A stretch of DNA of 11,066 nucleotides from Arenicella sp. (GCA_016763815.1 JAESTB010000396.1:1-11066), one strand, 5' to 3'. Numbered from the stretch's first letter, positions 1 to 6,158 are shown. Notes: a model not told the origin generated them from the letters alone. Made by a program: numbers and translations.

Positions 1-1082
1 CCGCCGTACGTGCTGCGGTTGAACGAGCGGGCATAGACGCGGCAGAGATTGATGATGTAATCATGGGGGCCGCACTTCAACAGGGTGCTCAAGGTGGCAA
101 TATTGCACGCCAAATTGCATTGCGAGCAGGCTTGCCTGCATCGGTTGCCGGAATGTCGATTGATCGACAATGCTCGTCTGGCTTGATGGCTGTGGCAACC
201 GCGGCCAAACAAATAATCGTTGATGGTATGACTACCGTTGTTGGTGGTGGCGTAGACAGTATTAGCCTAGTGCAAAACGATAATATGAATCTGCATCGTG
301 CGGTTGATAAAGAGTTGCTTGCACAGCATCCGCATATCTACATGCCTATGTTGCAAACCGCTGAAATCGTAGCCAAACGTTATGGCGTAACGCGCGATCA
401 AATGGACGAATACGGTTTGCAATCGCAAACTCGAACCATTGCTGGCTATGAAGCTGGCAAGTTTAGCGATGAATTGGTGTCGGTAGATTGCACTAAAATT
501 GTGTATGACAAAGAAACTAAAGAAGCGTCTAAGCAAGACGTTACGGTTAGCCAAGACGAAGGTCTGCGCGCCACCACGCTCGAAGGTTTAGGTGGCTTAA
601 AAACGGTTATTGAAGGCGGCACCATCACCGCGGGCAATGCATCTCAATTGTCCGATGGTGCGTCTGCACAAATCATAATGGACGCTAAAGTAGCGGAACA
701 ACGAAATATTGAACCTCTGGGTATCTATCGTGGCATGGCGGTTGCCGGTTGTGAGCCAGATGAAATGGGTTTCGGCCCTGTATTCGCGGTTCCAAAGCTA
801 CTTAAAGCCAATGGTCTGACGGTTGATGATATCGGCTTATGGGAATTGAACGAAGCGTTTGCTGTTCAGGTGATTTACTGTCGAGATAAGCTTGGCATTG
901 ATAACGATAAATTGAATGTAAACGGTGGCGCTATTTCGGTAGGTCACCCATATGGTATGAGCGGTTCTCGAATGATTGGCCACGCCTTGATTGAAGGTAA
1001 GCGACGTGGTGTTAAATACGTTGTTATTACCATGTGTGTTGGTGGCGGAATGGGTGCTGCAGGCTTATTTGAAGTCGCTTAA
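1..1082 (+). CDS. Thiolase (acetyl-CoA C-acyltransferase family), 5'-truncated
   Basis: The frame is open from base 3, before the first internal ATG at 63, so the true start lies outside the window; about 360 residues are visible of a family of roughly 390-400. The enzyme would cleave or form 3-ketoacyl-CoA with free CoA in the cytoplasm. All catalytic elements are present: the nucleophilic Cys in the DRQCSSGL block (codon at 171-173), the NEAFA loop near 848-862, the GHP histidine (codon 945-947) in AISVGHPYG, and the second Cys in MCVGGGMG (codon 1035-1037). The N-terminal visible stretch AAVERAGIDAAEIDDVIMG is also typical. The block resembles acetoacetyl-CoA and 3-ketoacyl-CoA thiolases alike, so substrate length cannot be assigned. 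A hairpin terminator follows. It is not the partner of fadB, which has its own adjacent fadA; upstream partners are out of view. Confidence 0.93.
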   Translation, partial: AVRAAVERAGIDAAEIDDVIMGAALQQGAQGGNIARQIALRAGLPASVAGMSIDRQCSSGLMAVATAAKQIIVDGMTTVVGGGVDSISLVQNDNMNLHRAVDKELLAQHPHIYMPMLQTAEIVAKRYGVTRDQMDEYGLQSQTRTIAGYEAGKFSDELVSVDCTKIVYDKETKEASKQDVTVSQDEGLRATTLEGLGGLKTVIEGGTITAGNASQLSDGASAQIIMDAKVAEQRNIEPLGIYRGMAVAGCEPDEMGFGPVFAVPKLLKANGLTVDDIGLWELNEAFAVQVIYCRDKLGIDNDKLNVNGGAISVGHPYGMSGSRMIGHALIEGKRRGVKYVVITMCVGGGMGAAGLFEVA

Positions 1083-1109
1083 ATGCACGGCTTAACTCAG
1101 TTGATATTG

Positions 1110-1139
1110 AATCATTCCCGCCCTGCGGGGATGATTTTT
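1110..1139 (+). terminator. Intrinsic terminator or attenuator hairpin between thiolase and GST genes
   Basis: Arms 1110-1121 and 1125-1136 pair over 12 bp with one G-T wobble around a 3-base loop (cct). The stem is GC-rich next to the loop, and the run of T from 1135 to 1139 completes an intrinsic terminator. It lies 28 bp after the thiolase stop. Its T tract ends directly before the AGGT ribosome binding site (1140-1143) of the next gene, so it could also work as an attenuator in that gene's leader. Confidence 0.85.
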
Positions 1140-1151
1140 AGGTAAAGGTTT

Positions 1152-2240
1152 ATGATCAAACTATACGGTTCACAGTTTTCTCTTTTCACTGGAAAGGTGC
1201 GATCTTATCTTAATAAAAAAGGAATTGAGTTTGAGGAAGTTACATCGACTTTGAAGGTCTATAAAAACTTCATCATCCCTAGAACAGGTGTGCGTTATGT
1301 TCCTGTGATCCAAACTGAGAATGATACCGTTATCCAAGATAGCACGGTCATTATTGATAGCTTAGAAGCGGACTACCCAGAGCGTTCTGTCTACCCTGAG
1401 ACACCGAAGCAAAAACTGGCGTCTATGTTGCTCGAGGTGTACGGTGACGAATGGTTGGTGATTCCGGCCATGCATTATCGCTGGAATTTCCCAGCACAGA
1501 ACGAGAAGTTTATCTACACGGCTTTTGGCAGCATGGTTTTGCCGACGGCTCCTAAATTTATACAGAGGTTAGTTGGCAAAAAGGTAGGCTCAAAATTCAA
1601 AGGCTTTGTTCCTCGTTTGGGTATTACTGCGGAAAATATCCCCGCGTTGGAAGCGTCTTATGAGCAGCTTTTGAGTGATTTGAACACCCATTTTAAACAA
1701 CACGATTACCTTTTTGGTGGACGTCCGTCGATAGGTGACTTTGGTTTGATCGGCCCGATGTATGCTCATTTATATAGAGACCCAGCCCCTGGCGAACTTA
1801 TGCAGCGAATTGCTCCAGAGGTTTGCAAATGGGTTGAACGCATGATTAGCACTGAGGTTGCAAACGGTGAATTTCTGGCAAATGATGAGGTCCCCGCAAC
1901 TTTAATTCCGGTATTACAACGTATGGCAAACGAGCAGCTACCGGTCTTGTTGGATACCGATGCTCGTTTAACTGTTTGGCGTACTGAAAATGTCGACGCC
2001 CGTGAAGTAGCGCGCTTTATTGGCATGCATAAGTTCACAGTTGAAAAGGTGGAGGCTGAGCGAGCCGTTCTACCTTTCTCTCTTTGGATGTTTAGACGCC
2101 CGGTCGATTTTTACCAATCACTGAACGATACCAGTGGCGTTGATGAAATGCTGTTAGAGATTGGTTTTGGAACTTCAATACAGTCAGGTTTACAGAATCA
2201 GCTGAGTAGAGCCAACAACGTTATCGTTTTCGATCAGTAG
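1152..2240 (+). CDS. Glutathione S-transferase family protein with C-terminal extension
   Basis: A 362-residue protein starting at ATG 1152, preceded by AGGT 8 bases upstream. Residues 1-80 fit a thioredoxin-fold GST N-terminal domain: the opening strand MIKLYGSQFS, a Ser/Thr-rich active-site turn before KVRSYL, the cis-proline strand YVPVI (about 49-53) and the DST glutathione-contact motif (63-65). Residues about 85-215 fit the all-helical GST C-terminal domain, with GGRPSIGDFGLIGPMYAHL as its conserved core. Ordinary bacterial GSTs are about 200-230 residues, so the last 130 or so residues are an unrecognised extension ending in VIVFDQ. Glutathione binding is inferred from fold motifs only. 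It is separated from the thiolase by a hairpin with no room for a promoter downstream of it, and is convergent with the regulator on the other strand. Confidence 0.85.
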   Translation: MIKLYGSQFSLFTGKVRSYLNKKGIEFEEVTSTLKVYKNFIIPRTGVRYVPVIQTENDTVIQDSTVIIDSLEADYPERSVYPETPKQKLASMLLEVYGDEWLVIPAMHYRWNFPAQNEKFIYTAFGSMVLPTAPKFIQRLVGKKVGSKFKGFVPRLGITAENIPALEASYEQLLSDLNTHFKQHDYLFGGRPSIGDFGLIGPMYAHLYRDPAPGELMQRIAPEVCKWVERMISTEVANGEFLANDEVPATLIPVLQRMANEQLPVLLDTDARLTVWRTENVDAREVARFIGMHKFTVEKVEAERAVLPFSLWMFRRPVDFYQSLNDTSGVDEMLLEIGFGTSIQSGLQNQLSRANNVIVFDQ

Positions 2241-2243
2241 GCA

Positions 2244-2264
2244 CCACCTAGAGACACAAGGTGG
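2244..2264. terminator. Weak hairpin between convergent genes
   Basis: CCACCT (2244-2249) pairs with AGGTGG (2259-2264) around a 9-base loop, just after the GST stop and between convergent genes. There is no T tract on either side, so terminator function is only suggested by position. Confidence 0.25.
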
Positions 2265-2280
2265 CTGCTTAGTCCCTAAA

Positions 2281-2440
2281 GGGTCTGTCGGATAATGAAA
2301 TTTTCTAGTGCGAAAGTACCACTTTGGTCTATTTTTTCGATAATTTTCGAGCAATGGAGCAACCATTACGTCGTAAATTCTCGAAAAACTAGTCTCAAAT
2401 TCCCACTTTCTCCTGACACAAATCATTATCCGACAGACCC
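2281..2440. mobile_element. MITE-like inverted-repeat element, copy 1 (160 bp)
   Basis: The element starts GGGTCTGTCGGATAATGA (2281-2298) and ends with its exact reverse complement (2423-2440), giving perfect 18-bp terminal inverted repeats. It is flanked by the 5-bp direct repeat CTAAA (2276-2280 and 2441-2445), the expected target-site duplication. It carries no transposase and is too short for one, so mobilisation in trans by an IS with matching ends is inferred. Inside are nested dyads: TTTTCGAG (2344-2351) with CTCGAAAA (2380-2387), and AATGG (2353-2357) with CCATT (2363-2367). CTAGT occurs as a direct repeat at 2305-2309 and 2389-2393. The element overlaps the last 46 bases of the regulator gene on the minus strand. 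I cannot assign the parent IS family. Confidence 0.87.
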
Positions 2441-3231
2441 CTAAAGTATCTTCTGGTCGGCTCGTCAGCAGGGTAGAAGGTTTCGATACGAAGCTCGTTG
2501 GCGGTAATATCTTGCGCTGTGCCGAATGTCGAAATTACTGAACAGAGATTTAGTACCGGCCCGCCTAAGTCAATTTCGAGCGGTAGTACCGGTACTAAGT
2601 CTGAGTGATCATTGCTATCGATCAGCTCACCAGCATGGTTTTTTAACTGATCATAGCGTCTAAGCATCGATTCATCGCCAGACTCTAAAGCTTCCTTTTT
2701 TAGCCGTCGCATAAACGGAGTTGCCACTTCTTGCCAATTTGAGATAAAGCGGCGCAGTCCTTTCGGGTGAACCGTTAGTAAGGCAATGTTCAACTCTCCG
2801 GTGTCACCGACATCACGCCAAACCTGAGCGGGGTCACCTAATATTTCAAACAGGGTGCCAGCGGCTTCACTTTTCATTTTGATATTCCACTGTCGGTCGA
2901 GTACGAATGCCGGATACGGGTTGTGATGCGAAAGTATATCTTCAAGAATATGCGCTACTCGCTGCATAGACGGTTCTGATAGGTCTTTGTCGGCATACAA
3001 ATTAGCGTAGCCGGCCGAATTTAGAATCGAGTTACGCTTGCGCAGCGGTACGTCCATAGCATCCGATAGCTTTACAACCATTTCACGACTGGGTTGGCTA
3101 CGGCCAGTTTCCAGCCAACTTACATGGCGTTGAGAAACCTCAGCGGCGAGCGCAAGATCTAATTGGGACATCTTTCGATGCTTTCGCCACTGGCGAAGAT
3201 TGTCTGTAAATTGGCTGCTCTGCATATTCAT
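2395..3231 (-). CDS. XRE-family regulator with MmyB-like ligand-binding domain; C-terminus altered by MITE
   Basis: The start is ATG at 3231, with GAGG 7 bases upstream and the helix-turn-helix beginning a few residues in. The open frame reaches back to 3342, but those 37 codons cross the operator region and lack family character. The product is 278 residues. Residues 8-62 form an XRE HTH (LRQWRKHRKMSQLDLALAAE, then SQRHVSWLETGRSQPSREMV). Residues about 103-255 match the MmyB-like ligand-binding domain (HNPYPAFVLDRQWNI, FISNWQEVA, LPLEIDLGGPVLN, ETFYPADEPT). From knowledge of the family, this domain is PAS-like and one structure holds a fatty acid. The last 14 residues (GLSDNDLCQEKVGI) are encoded by the MITE. 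Removing the element and one CTAAA copy gives RRYFRD followed by TAA, presumably the ancestral end. It is divergent from the small membrane protein gene and probably controls it and itself. Confidence 0.9.
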   Translation of the reverse strand: MNMQSSQFTDNLRQWRKHRKMSQLDLALAAEVSQRHVSWLETGRSQPSREMVVKLSDAMDVPLRKRNSILNSAGYANLYADKDLSEPSMQRVAHILEDILSHHNPYPAFVLDRQWNIKMKSEAAGTLFEILGDPAQVWRDVGDTGELNIALLTVHPKGLRRFISNWQEVATPFMRRLKKEALESGDESMLRRYDQLKNHAGELIDSNDHSDLVPVLPLEIDLGGPVLNLCSVISTFGTAQDITANELRIETFYPADEPTRRYFRGLSDNDLCQEKVGI

Positions 3232-3250
3232 GATTGATCCTCGATTGATC
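3232..3250. repeat. Tandem GATTGATC repeat, 11-bp period
   Basis: GATTGATC occurs at 3232-3239 and 3243-3250, one helical turn apart, in the leader of the XRE gene overlapping its GAGG ribosome binding site. ATTGAT also appears within the large inverted repeat at 3277-3307, so these may be extra half-sites for the same regulator. Chance is possible. Confidence 0.35.
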
Positions 3251-3276
3251 TGCCCAGTAAACCTCGTTAGTTGAAT

Positions 3277-3307
3277 CAAATCAATTACCTCAGACGTAAT
3301 TGATTTG
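3277..3307. promoter_or_regulatory. Inverted-repeat operator candidate in divergent promoter region
   Basis: CAAATCAATTAC (3277-3288) and GTAATTGATTTG (3296-3307) are perfect 12-bp inverted repeats separated by 7 bases. Arm centres are 19 bp apart, close to two helical turns, as expected for a dimeric HTH repressor. It lies 46 bp upstream of the regulator's start and 72 bp upstream of the divergent membrane protein gene. A TTGATA (3318-3323) just to the right may be a -35 element for the latter, although I see no good -10 at proper spacing. Autoregulation by the XRE protein is inferred. Confidence 0.65.
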
Positions 3308-3379
3308 GATCGCTGTTTTGATAAACAATAAACAACGATCAAGATTTATTTAATTTTAACCAACAATTAGGTAGCCCCA

Positions 3380-3664
3380 ATGAATAGACGATTGCTTGCA
3401 ATTACTCTTTTAATTCCGTTTTCAGTGCTCAGTGCCTATGCCGTATTCAAGCTAGGCTATATCGGTATTCTTGACTATCATCGGCATAGCCCAGCAGGCT
3501 GGCAAGTTTTCGCCGACTTAGTAATAGCGTGTCTACTATGTTTGGCTTGGTTAATACCTGAGGCAAAGCAAAAAGGGCGTAATCCATGGCCGTTCGTTTT
3601 GATTACTTTGTTTCTCGGCTCATTTGGTCCATTACTGTATATCATCACCGATAAAACCAAGTAA
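3380..3664 (+). CDS. Small integral membrane protein, DUF2834-like
   Basis: A 94-residue protein with AGGT 8 bases before ATG 3380. Three hydrophobic segments are visible: about 4-24 (LLAITLLIPFSVLSAYAVF), 42-60 (VFADLVIACLLCLAWLI) and 71-88 (FVLITLFLGSFGPLLYII). The pattern of an ADLVIA helix, a short charged loop (EAKQKGRNPWP) and a final GSFGPLLY helix recalls the DUF2834 family of inner-membrane proteins. That assignment is from memory and moderate. No function is known to me. It is transcribed divergently from the XRE regulator across a shared operator-like repeat, so it is the most likely target of that regulator. A possible hairpin terminator overlaps its stop. Confidence 0.8.
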   Translation: MNRRLLAITLLIPFSVLSAYAVFKLGYIGILDYHRHSPAGWQVFADLVIACLLCLAWLIPEAKQKGRNPWPFVLITLFLGSFGPLLYIITDKTK

Positions 3665-3686
3665 CTTCAGTGCTAACCTTGGTTTT
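3653..3686. terminator. Possible terminator hairpin after the DUF2834-like gene
   Basis: AAAACCAAG (3653-3661) and CTTGGTTTT (3678-3686) are perfect 9-bp inverted repeats with a 16-base loop. The right arm ends in four T. The left arm contains the last codons of the gene and the stop begins right after it at 3662. The large loop and modest GC content make it a weak terminator. Confidence 0.45.
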
Positions 3687-3706
3687 CACCTTAGCGGTTT
3701 ATACTG

Positions 3707-3726
3707 CTATTCTTAAATAAGAATAG
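3707..3726. promoter_or_regulatory. Near-perfect 20-bp palindrome upstream of the aldolase gene
   Basis: CTATTCTTA (3707-3715) and TAAGAATAG (3718-3726) are perfect 9-bp inverted repeats with a 2-base centre. The site is 79 bp before the aldolase start and next to TATACT (3700-3705), which could be a -10 hexamer. A two-base loop suits a protein-binding palindrome better than an RNA hairpin. No specific regulator is recognised. Confidence 0.45.
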
Positions 3727-3754
3727 ACCGATATGAGAGTCCCTTAATGGGCCG

Positions 3755-3783
3755 CTTACGTTAATCGGCTACTTAGGTTAATC
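3755..3783. repeat. Imperfect 12-bp direct repeat with 17-bp period
   Basis: CTTACGTTAATC (3755-3766) and CTTAGGTTAATC (3772-3783) match at 11 of 12 positions and lie 22 bp before the aldolase start. This could be a regulator site in the leader of the aldolase-BKACE pair or a chance duplication. Confidence 0.35.
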
Positions 3784-3804
3784 AAACTGCTGAAGAGATA
3801 CATA

Positions 3805-4551
3805 ATGAATCAAGCTGAGAAAGATATCCGCGTTCAACTGGCTGCATGCTATCGAATTTTCGATTACATGGGCTGGAGCGAAATGATCTACAACCACATA
3901 ACAGTGAAAGTACCAGGCTCAGATGACCATTTTCTGATCAATCCGTATGGCTTGCACTACAAAGAAGTAACCGCATCAAATTTAGTCAAAGTTGATATTG
4001 ACGGTCAAATTGTTGAACAAAGTGATTACCCCGTTAATCCAGCGGGAATGTTAATTCACAGTGCTATTCATGGCGCTCGGGATGACGCTCATTGTATTGG
4101 TCATATTCATTCTACCGCTGGTATGACCGTTGCTTGTCAGCAAGAAGGTTTGCGCATCGACAATTTTTATTCGGTGCTTCTGCACAAGCAAGTCGCTTAT
4201 CACGACTTTCAGGGCATAACCGTTGTTGAAGGTGAAAAAGAGGATCTATTGTCGAGCTTAGGTAGTAAGAATTTGTTGATACTGCGTAGCCACGGCTTAT
4301 TAACCTGTGGGCGAAGCATTGCGGAAATGTTTTTCAACATGAACGCGCTTCAACGCTCGTGTGAAATCCAAGTATCGGTGGACCAAACTGGTCGCCCTAT
4401 TGTGCCCGTGTCGACGGCAATCGCCGATAAGACCTCAGAGCTTTTGAAACTTCAAATGGCGAGTATGGGCAATAAAGGTGCTGGTGAACTGGAGTTTGCC
4501 GCGATGCAACGACTGGTGGACCGGCAAGATGATTCTTATAAAGACGTATAA
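3805..4551 (+). CDS. Class II aldolase/adducin-like protein
   Basis: A 248-residue protein with a GAAGAGA ribosome binding site 6 bases before ATG 3805. It has the aldolase II fold signatures: YNHITVKV (29-36), the zinc-binding HIH (100-102) and the third zinc ligand in RSHGLLTCG (His163). The catalytic acid/base Glu of fuculose-phosphate-type aldolases would fall at Gly81 in NPAGMLIHSAIH. NPAG at this place is usual in the adducin-like subgroup, whose reactions are mostly uncharacterised. Metal binding is therefore well supported but aldol cleavage is not. It lies 37 bp upstream of a BKACE gene on the same strand, probably as one operon, suggesting action on a small oxygenated acid or its keto derivative. 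A decarboxylase, epimerase or dehydratase-like role is possible. Confidence 0.88.
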   Translation: MNQAEKDIRVQLAACYRIFDYMGWSEMIYNHITVKVPGSDDHFLINPYGLHYKEVTASNLVKVDIDGQIVEQSDYPVNPAGMLIHSAIHGARDDAHCIGHIHSTAGMTVACQQEGLRIDNFYSVLLHKQVAYHDFQGITVVEGEKEDLLSSLGSKNLLILRSHGLLTCGRSIAEMFFNMNALQRSCEIQVSVDQTGRPIVPVSTAIADKTSELLKLQMASMGNKGAGELEFAAMQRLVDRQDDSYKDV

Positions 4552-4588
4552 GCACCGATGGGACCAGCTAACAACATAGTGTATTAAG

Positions 4589-5443
4589 GTGATAAATAAT
4601 CCGAATCCGGTCTGGCTTGAAGTTGCCTTAAACGGTGGCGCTGGTCGCGCATACCAAGCGAATATTCCGATAACACCCGAAGCCATTATCGCTGAAGGTG
4701 TTGCTTGTGCTAAAGCAGGCGCGGCAATTATTCATTTGCATGTCTATGATGACCACGGCAAGCCGTTTGAAAACGCCGATCGATACAGTCAAGTGATCGA
4801 GGGCATCCGCCAACAATGCGACGCCATAATCTATCCGACACTGGGGCTAAATGTAGCTCTAAATGAGCGCTTAGAGCCTATCAAGGTATTGGCGAAACGC
4901 GGTCTTCTAGAGTGGGGTGTCGTCGACCCTGGAAGCGTTAATATAAGCCACACATCTCAGGTCGCGGCTAATGCCAACGGCTTTTTATATGCCAACCCAG
5001 ATTCGGATATTCGAGCTTTATTAACGCTAGCGGCCCGCGATGATTGGCGGCCAGCTTACGCAATCTATGAGCCCGGTTTCGCTCGCCTAGGCAAGGCCAT
5101 GGCGGATTCGATCAACGGGCTGCAAAGCCCTATTTATCGTGTGATGTTTTCTGATGGCTTACTGTTCGGTATGAAACCATCGAAAGCTGCGGTTAGTTTT
5201 TATGCACAGCATCTTGCCGACCTTGAGGCTGATTCTGCTTGGATGATATCTGGCTTAGACGCCGATATTGAGGCAATCATGCCGTTGGCAATTGACCTTG
5301 GCGCGCATATTAGAGTTGGCCTAGAAGATGCTCCATTTGGATGCCTGCGAAGCAACTTAGAATTGGTTGAGCAAGCGACTAAAACCATCTTGAAAAGTGG
5401 CAGGCCGCTGGCAACCGTCGACGACATTAGAAAATATCGGTAA
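4589..5443 (+). CDS. Beta-keto acid cleavage enzyme (BKACE, DUF849) family protein
   Basis: A 284-residue TIM-barrel protein. The start is GTG 4589; an in-frame TAG at 4577-4579 leaves no ATG or TTG option, and no convincing Shine-Dalgarno precedes it, so coupling to the upstream gene is plausible. Family marks are the first strand VWLEVALNGGAG, the zinc-binding HLH (49-51), YPTLGLN, the strand-end motif EWGVVDPGSVN and the late VGLEDAP (243-249), whose Glu246 corresponds to the catalytic region of 3-keto-5-aminohexanoate cleavage enzyme. From the family, the enzyme condenses a beta-keto acid with acetyl-CoA to give a CoA ester and acetoacetate. The substrate is not readable from sequence. 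The loop after HLH is VYDDHG rather than the usual AR(D/N)xxG, which may mark a divergent substrate pocket. Confidence 0.9.
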   Translation: MINNPNPVWLEVALNGGAGRAYQANIPITPEAIIAEGVACAKAGAAIIHLHVYDDHGKPFENADRYSQVIEGIRQQCDAIIYPTLGLNVALNERLEPIKVLAKRGLLEWGVVDPGSVNISHTSQVAANANGFLYANPDSDIRALLTLAARDDWRPAYAIYEPGFARLGKAMADSINGLQSPIYRVMFSDGLLFGMKPSKAAVSFYAQHLADLEADSAWMISGLDADIEAIMPLAIDLGAHIRVGLEDAPFGCLRSNLELVEQATKTILKSGRPLATVDDIRKYR

Positions 5444-5546
5444 CGCTTTCGCAAATAGACGTTATAACCCTAGGCTAAAGAAAGTTTCGCGTTAGAGCAT
5501 AGTTAATGCACTTCCGAAAGCCGCTAGTTATTCGGTTCTATTGATT

Positions 5547-5552
5547 TACAAT
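5547..5552 (+). promoter_or_regulatory. Candidate -10 hexamer of the alkA locus
   Basis: TACAAT matches the sigma-70 consensus at 5 of 6 positions and ends 6 bases before ATG 5559. The usual transcription start would coincide with the start codon, giving a leaderless mRNA. No good -35 is visible, which would fit activator dependence. Tentative. Confidence 0.3.
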
Positions 5553-5558
5553 AGTTAT

Positions 5559-6158
5559 ATGAGTGCCGTTCAGGAAAAAAATTTAAGCCATCGCTATTCG
5601 CAAGCACGCAAGTCGCGTGATGCTCGTTTTGATGGGGTGTTCTTTACCGCTGTTAAATCTACCGGCATATATTGCCGCCCGATTTGCCCGGCTAATCCTC
5701 CATTAGAAAAAAATGTCGAGTACCATCAGTCGGCGATTTCGGCTGCTGAATCGGGCTTTCGCCCATGTTTGCGATGCCGTCCAGACAGTGCACCTCAATC
5801 ATGTGCTTGGCTGGGGTCGGAAACCACATTCCGACGGGCGATGGGCTTAATACAGCAGGGCGCGTTGCAAGAGCAGTCTATGCAAGAACTTGCCGATCGA
5901 CTGGGTATTTCAGATCGATATTTACGCCAACTATTCCAGCGCAACTTAGGTACATCGCCAAAGAAATATGCGATTTATCAGCAATGCTTGTTTGCAAAAC
6001 AGTTATTACATGATTCCAATCTAAGTATTAGCGAGATAGCATTTGCCTCCGGTTTTAATAGCGTTCGTCGCTTTAATGAAGCAATCAAGCAGCAGCTAAA
6101 TCTAACCCCAAGCGATATTCGAAAAAGCCAGCCGCAAGGACTGAGTGGTTTAAGTTAG
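5559..6158 (+). CDS. Ada-type metal-binding/AraC regulator half of the alkA locus
   Basis: 199 residues from ATG 5559. The frame extends to TTG 5541, but family N-termini begin close to RYSQARKSRDARFDG, so ATG is preferred; no Shine-Dalgarno is visible for either. Residues about 11-80 form the Ada zinc domain with all four cysteines: Cys39 and Cys43 (TGIYCRPICP), Cys70 and Cys73 (FRPCLRCRP). In Ada, the first Cys takes a methyl group from DNA phosphotriesters and this turns on DNA binding. Residues about 92-190 form an AraC-type double HTH (MQELADRLGISDRYLRQLF; ISEIAFASGFNSVRRFNEAI). There is no methyltransferase domain, so its probable role is to sense methylation damage and activate its own locus. 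The stop falls in the linker just before AlkA, so this half should fold alone, as AdaA does in Bacillus. Confidence 0.85.
   Translation: MSAVQEKNLSHRYSQARKSRDARFDGVFFTAVKSTGIYCRPICPANPPLEKNVEYHQSAISAAESGFRPCLRCRPDSAPQSCAWLGSETTFRRAMGLIQQGALQEQSMQELADRLGISDRYLRQLFQRNLGTSPKKYAIYQQCLFAKQLLHDSNLSISEIAFASGFNSVRRFNEAIKQQLNLTPSDIRKSQPQGLSGLS

Noticed and set aside
2190..2426. Minus-strand frame of 78 codons over the MITE and GST end
   Set aside because: It runs antisense through the GST 3' end and the non-coding MITE, with no protein-like pattern or ribosome binding site.
3232..3342. Upstream extension of the XRE regulator to ATG 3342
   Set aside because: It would code through the operator-like repeat, lacks family character, and ATG 3231 has a good GAGG ribosome binding site directly before the HTH.
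5765..6013. 82-codon frame inside the Ada/AraC half
   Set aside because: An out-of-frame shadow of a well-supported domain.
6156..6158. Amber codon as pyrrolysine or a genome-wide code change
   Set aside because: AlkA has no role for pyrrolysine, the site is a linker, and TGA and TAA interrupt other frames in the same window.
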